Shown: positions 4,980 to 7,651 of the stretch, one piece after another
Layout: each line of letters begins with the position of its first letter
How positions within the stretch are numbered: the stretch's first letter is position 1
Assembly: GCA_025351125.1 (NCBI GenBank)
Contig: JANXWN010000002.1
Location: forward strand, 1 to 7,651
Origin: Caulobacteraceae bacterium
GTDB lineage: Bacteria > Pseudomonadota > Alphaproteobacteria > Caulobacterales > Caulobacteraceae
Length of the DNA: 7,651 bases
Direction: 5' to 3'
The notes under the pieces: model-generated
Databases searched by the model: none
The model's input: the letters and a program-made list of their open reading frames with translations, nothing else
What the model was told of the DNA's origin: nothing
Program-made: the position numbers and the translations under genes

Positions 4980-7451
4980 TCAGAACGTCACCTTGACCCG
5001 TGCGCCGATGGTCCGCGGACGCGCATAGGTCACGAAGTCGCCGGCCTGATAGATCGCATAATAGGTCGCCTTGGTAATGTCGGTCACCTTGACGCCGTTG
5101 GTCAAATTGTTGCCGAACACCCCCAGTTCATAGCGACCGATGTTGTAGGCGACCGACGCGTTGACGTTGTTCGACGCCGGGATCACGGCGAAGGAAGGAT
5201 TGGCCACGGATTTTCCCGCGCCGTCCAACAGCAGGTTGAGCTTCCCATTCGCGTAATAAGTCGAAACCGGGTTGAAGGTGTTCTGCTCGTCGCCACGATA
5301 TTGATAGCCGGCCTGAAGATGCAAAACACCTTGCGCCACGGGGCGGTCGTAGAACACCGAGACCGAGGCGATCCAGCGTGGGAAATACGGCGCCAGATCA
5401 CCGTTGAAAGCGCCGGCGGTGAAAATGTCGCCGTTCGCTCGTGAGTCGTTGTAGGAGGCGTTGCCGCTGACGGTCAGTTGCGGGGTGACCCGAAGGATCG
5501 ACGTCACCTCCACGCCGCGGCTTTTGATCTTGCCTTTGTTATCGGTGAAGAAATACGAGCAATTCAGGCCCAGCCGGGTTTGCACGTCGCTCCAATCGAT
5601 CCAATAAGCGTCGGCGTTCAAGGTCATGCGCCCGCCGGCCAATTTGGCCTTTTCCCCGATCGAATAGCTCCACAACTTGTCGGGACCGAAGGTCAGCGGC
5701 GCCGCGGTATAGCCGTAGGAAGCCAGGTTCTGTTTGCACTGGCCGGCGATACCGGAATCGCCGATCGGCACCGGCTGGTTCGCCCCGCCATAACGAAAGC
5801 CCTTGGCGATTTCGGCGTAGACGGTGATATCGTCGTCGACGTGGTAAGCGACATTGAAACGCGGATTGAAACCGTGCGACGCCTGCGTGGCATATTGTGT
5901 AAGCGGAACATGGTTGGCCACGCCGTAAACGCCGCCCTCAAACAGAAAATAGTTTTCCTTAAAGTTGAAATACCGCACTCCGGCGGTCAAATCGAGTTTT
6001 TTGGTTACATGCCACGTGTCGTCCGTGAACAGGGCGATCTGGTGTTCCGTCATATTCTGTAAACCAGAAAATATGTCGTCCGCATTGAACGCACCGTCTA
6101 CGGTCTTTGAATTGTAGAGACCGTCGACGGTATTAAATGGACCGAAAAACACGTTTTCGTAACTTAAGCGATCAAAGCCGGGTGTCGGAATATCTTGATA
6201 AAGATTGCGGCGCTGATGTTCATAAAACACCCCGACGGTCCACTTAATCGGTCCCTCGCCCTTCGACACTAACCGAACTTCCTGCATAAAGTTATGCACC
6301 TTGTTGGTGATCAGGAAATTTTCCGGCGGGATGGAGTTGGTGACCCTCTGGTCATAAGCGGTCGGCAGATTATACAGCGGGTAGGCCGTGGCGCTGGTGG
6401 GAAGGCCCAGATAATCCTGGAAGAAATAGCCGATCGTCGATTCGATGCTGGAGCGATAGCCAATCCGTCGCCAGGTATAAGAGGTCGAGGAAACCAAGTC
6501 CGCGAAACCCAGATCATACGATCCGTTCACCGCCAACATGTTGAAATCGTCGTGCGTCCCCTCCGGCGCGTTGGTCGACTTGGTGTACGGGGCCAAGCCC
6601 GAAAAACCGGTGTTCAAACCAAAGGCGTGGCTCCGCTCGTAGGTAAAACTGGCGTCGAGGGTCAGCTTGGCGTTGGGCGTCCAGCGCAACGCGACCCGCG
6701 CTTGGGTCGTCTGGTTGCGATTGGCGTCGGATTTGGCATAGCCGCCAATGTTGTCGATGTATCCGCCGTCTTGCGCCTGATAGACGGCGGCCCGCACCGC
6801 CAGCCTATCGGTTATCAGGGGAATGTTGATCGTGCCGCGCAGACTATAGCTGGCCGATCCATGTTCGGTTCCGGAGCCGGTGGCTTCAGCCGAGCCGAAC
6901 ATCGCCCGGCTGTTCGGCTTGGCGGTGATGAAGCGAATGGTTCCGGCCATGGAACCGGCGCCATAGAGCGTGCCCTGCGGTCCGCGCAGGATTTCCACCC
7001 GTTCCAGATCGAACACTTTCAAATCCGGGGTTTGGCCTTGAACGGAAATCGGCGTGTCGTCCAGATAGACCGCCACCAACGAGCGATCCGAAGTATCCGA
7101 CAGAGCGTAGCCGCCGGTCGACAGACCGCGCATGTCGAACTTGTTTTGACCCGGCGCCGACTCGGTGATCGACAGGGAGGGGGAAAATTTGGTCAGGTCG
7201 AGTAGACTGCCTTGACCGTTCTTAGCAAGCTGATCGGTATTCACCGCCGAAATCGCCATGGCTAAACGTTGCAGCGATTCCGCGCCGGAGCGATTGGCGG
7301 TGACGATCACTTCTTGCACCTGACCGTTGTCCGACCGCGCCGCGGCGTCCGCGGCGTAAGCCGGGGCTTGCAGCAGGGCCAGCGCGCTCACGCTGCTTGC
7401 CAGAAGGGCGCCGCGCCCAACGTGCCGTAAACGGCTGGTTGCGTTGTTCAT
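4980..7451 (-). CDS. TonB-dependent outer-membrane receptor
   Basis: This complete 823-residue receptor would import a scarce, bulky nutrient across the outer membrane using TonB-ExbBD energy. The signal peptide has Arg at 8, 10 and 13, a hydrophobic core at about 14-30 and a likely cut after AYA (31-33). A TonB box-like VQEVIVTA lies at 45-52. The plug domain spans about 60-180, with MRGL at 107-110, VYLDDTP at 128-134 and the strongly conserved RVEILRGPQGTLYGAGSMAG at 151-170. The remainder is the 22-strand barrel, ending on Phe823 in VKVTF as outer-membrane barrels do. The only cysteines in the mature protein, Cys572 and Cys631, flank a barrel segment with the LWSYSIGEK and WIDWSDVQ motifs frequent in sphingomonad receptors and may form a disulfide. 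The ATG at 7451-7449 has an AAGGG ribosome site. No sigma/anti-sigma pair, siderophore or vitamin gene adjoins it, so the substrate is unknown. Confidence 0.93.
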   Translation of the reverse strand: MNNATSRLRHVGRGALLASSVSALALLQAPAYAADAAARSDNGQVQEVIVTANRSGAESLQRLAMAISAVNTDQLAKNGQGSLLDLTKFSPSLSITESAPGQNKFDMRGLSTGGYALSDTSDRSLVAVYLDDTPISVQGQTPDLKVFDLERVEILRGPQGTLYGAGSMAGTIRFITAKPNSRAMFGSAEATGSGTEHGSASYSLRGTINIPLITDRLAVRAAVYQAQDGGYIDNIGGYAKSDANRNQTTQARVALRWTPNAKLTLDASFTYERSHAFGLNTGFSGLAPYTKSTNAPEGTHDDFNMLAVNGSYDLGFADLVSSTSYTWRRIGYRSSIESTIGYFFQDYLGLPTSATAYPLYNLPTAYDQRVTNSIPPENFLITNKVHNFMQEVRLVSKGEGPIKWTVGVFYEHQRRNLYQDIPTPGFDRLSYENVFFGPFNTVDGLYNSKTVDGAFNADDIFSGLQNMTEHQIALFTDDTWHVTKKLDLTAGVRYFNFKENYFLFEGGVYGVANHVPLTQYATQASHGFNPRFNVAYHVDDDITVYAEIAKGFRYGGANQPVPIGDSGIAGQCKQNLASYGYTAAPLTFGPDKLWSYSIGEKAKLAGGRMTLNADAYWIDWSDVQTRLGLNCSYFFTDNKGKIKSRGVEVTSILRVTPQLTVSGNASYNDSRANGDIFTAGAFNGDLAPYFPRWIASVSVFYDRPVAQGVLHLQAGYQYRGDEQNTFNPVSTYYANGKLNLLLDGAGKSVANPSFAVIPASNNVNASVAYNIGRYELGVFGNNLTNGVKVTDITKATYYAIYQAGDFVTYARPRTIGARVKVTF

Positions 7452-7460
7452 AAGCTGGAA

Positions 7461-7465
7461 CCCTT
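7461..7465 (-). promoter_or_regulatory. Ribosome binding site of the TonB-dependent receptor
   Basis: On the minus strand AAGGG lies nine bases upstream of the ATG at 7451-7449. This is a good Shine-Dalgarno core at proper spacing and fixes the receptor start, together with the signal peptide that immediately follows it. Confidence 0.7.
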
Positions 7466-7522
7466 GGGCACCATGCAGAAATTAGTATTGATACAACATG
7501 ATGATCTTTGATATAGATTTAT

Positions 7523-7538
7523 GAGATCCTAGAATCTC
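7523..7538. promoter_or_regulatory. 16-base imperfect palindrome, candidate operator
   Basis: GAGATCCTAGAATCTC pairs with itself at seven of eight positions; only the C7528/A7533 pair fails. It lies about 72-87 bases upstream of the receptor start codon, a position suited to a dimeric regulator. Its right half, extended by two T, is the reverse complement of the AAGAGAT heptamer repeated at 7591-7604. The symmetry is observed; regulator binding is inferred. Confidence 0.4.
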
Positions 7539-7590
7539 TTTAACTTAATTAGAAAGGCAGGCAAGCATTGGCTCATCGTGTTTCATTAAC

Positions 7591-7604
7591 AAGAGATAAG
7601 AGAT
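7591..7604 (+). repeat. Perfect tandem repeat of the heptamer AAGAGAT
   Basis: AAGAGAT occurs twice back to back (7591-7597 and 7598-7604). A third perfect copy is on the opposite strand at 7534-7540 (ATCTCTT), and a one-mismatch copy, ATGAGAT, is at 7521-7527. The GAGAT core appears again at 7630-7634. Such clustering of one heptamer in a promoter region fits binding sites for a regulator but could also be chance in AT-rich sequence. Confidence 0.5.
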
Positions 7605-7651
7605 TTAGCTTGCTAGAAGTTCTATCACCGAGATCAAGCTGGAAACTGTGA

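Larger units (their letters stand above)
7466..7651 (-). promoter_or_regulatory. AT-rich upstream region of the TonB-dependent receptor gene
   Basis: This stretch contains no recognisable gene on either strand, and reading frames are short. Bases 7501-7620 are about 33% GC (40 of 120 by my count), against about 60% in the flanking coding DNA. It holds two TTGATA hexamers on the plus strand exactly 20 bases apart (7488-7493 and 7508-7513), a 16-base imperfect palindrome (7523-7538) and a tandem heptamer (7591-7604). I could not choose a convincing -35/-10 pair; AT-rich -10-like strings on the minus strand include TATATC and TACTAA. It most likely carries the receptor's promoter and operators. 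A divergent plus-strand gene could begin beyond the window end. Confidence 0.55.

Noticed and set aside
6294..7205. Plus-strand open frame of 303 codons opposite the receptor N-terminal half
   Set aside because: It is antisense to the conserved plug domain, has Arg/Gly/Gln-heavy composition and shows no domain. It is explained by codon bias on the opposite strand.
7452..7644. Nine-base direct repeat AAGCTGGAA at 7452-7460 and 7636-7644 bracketing the AT-rich region, considered as a target-site duplication
   Set aside because: There are no terminal inverted repeats and no transposase or remnant between the copies, and nine bases can recur by chance. It is noted but not called a mobile element.

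Overview
The window looks like chromosomal DNA of a GC-rich (about 60% GC in the genes) Gram-negative bacterium, most likely an alphaproteobacterium. The grounds are a large TonB-dependent receptor of the style common in sphingomonads and Caulobacter relatives, a DUF4129/DUF4350 membrane-protein pair, and a patatin / acetoacetate decarboxylase / 3-hydroxybutyrate dehydrogenase gene set. Genus-level assignment is not possible from the sequence alone.

Left part (1-1421, + strand): the last 57 codons of a DUF4129-type protein run into a DUF4350 membrane protein through a GTGA overlap. These families usually travel with a MoxR AAA+ ATPase and a DUF58 protein. Neither lies downstream here, so they must be upstream of the window or elsewhere. 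A strong GC-rich inverted repeat (1467-1504) separates this unit from the next.

Centre (1524-4241, + strand): a cytoplasmic patatin-family hydrolase overlaps an acetoacetate decarboxylase by ATGA, and a D-3-hydroxybutyrate dehydrogenase follows after 61 bases. All three keep their catalytic residues. Together they suggest a polyhydroxybutyrate/ketone-body module: the hydrolase could release 3-hydroxybutyrate or fatty acids, the dehydrogenase interconverts 3-hydroxybutyrate and acetoacetate, and the decarboxylase would turn acetoacetate into acetone and CO2. The first step and the pathway link are inference. A weak terminator-like hairpin with a T run sits before the dehydrogenase. A small SAM-dependent O-methyltransferase (4329-4952) follows on the same strand; its substrate is unknown.

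Right part (4980-7651): a complete 823-residue TonB-dependent outer-membrane receptor on the minus strand, convergent with the methyltransferase. About 200 bases lie upstream of it, of which 7501-7620 is only about 33% GC. That stretch holds repeated GAGAT-type heptamers and a 16-base imperfect palindrome, and it is the best candidate regulatory region in the window.

No RNA genes, insertion sequences, CRISPR arrays or phage genes were recognised. Most of the window is ordinary housekeeping or metabolic DNA. The items worth a second look are the receptor's upstream region, the low-GC middle of the receptor gene, and the ketone-body gene set.
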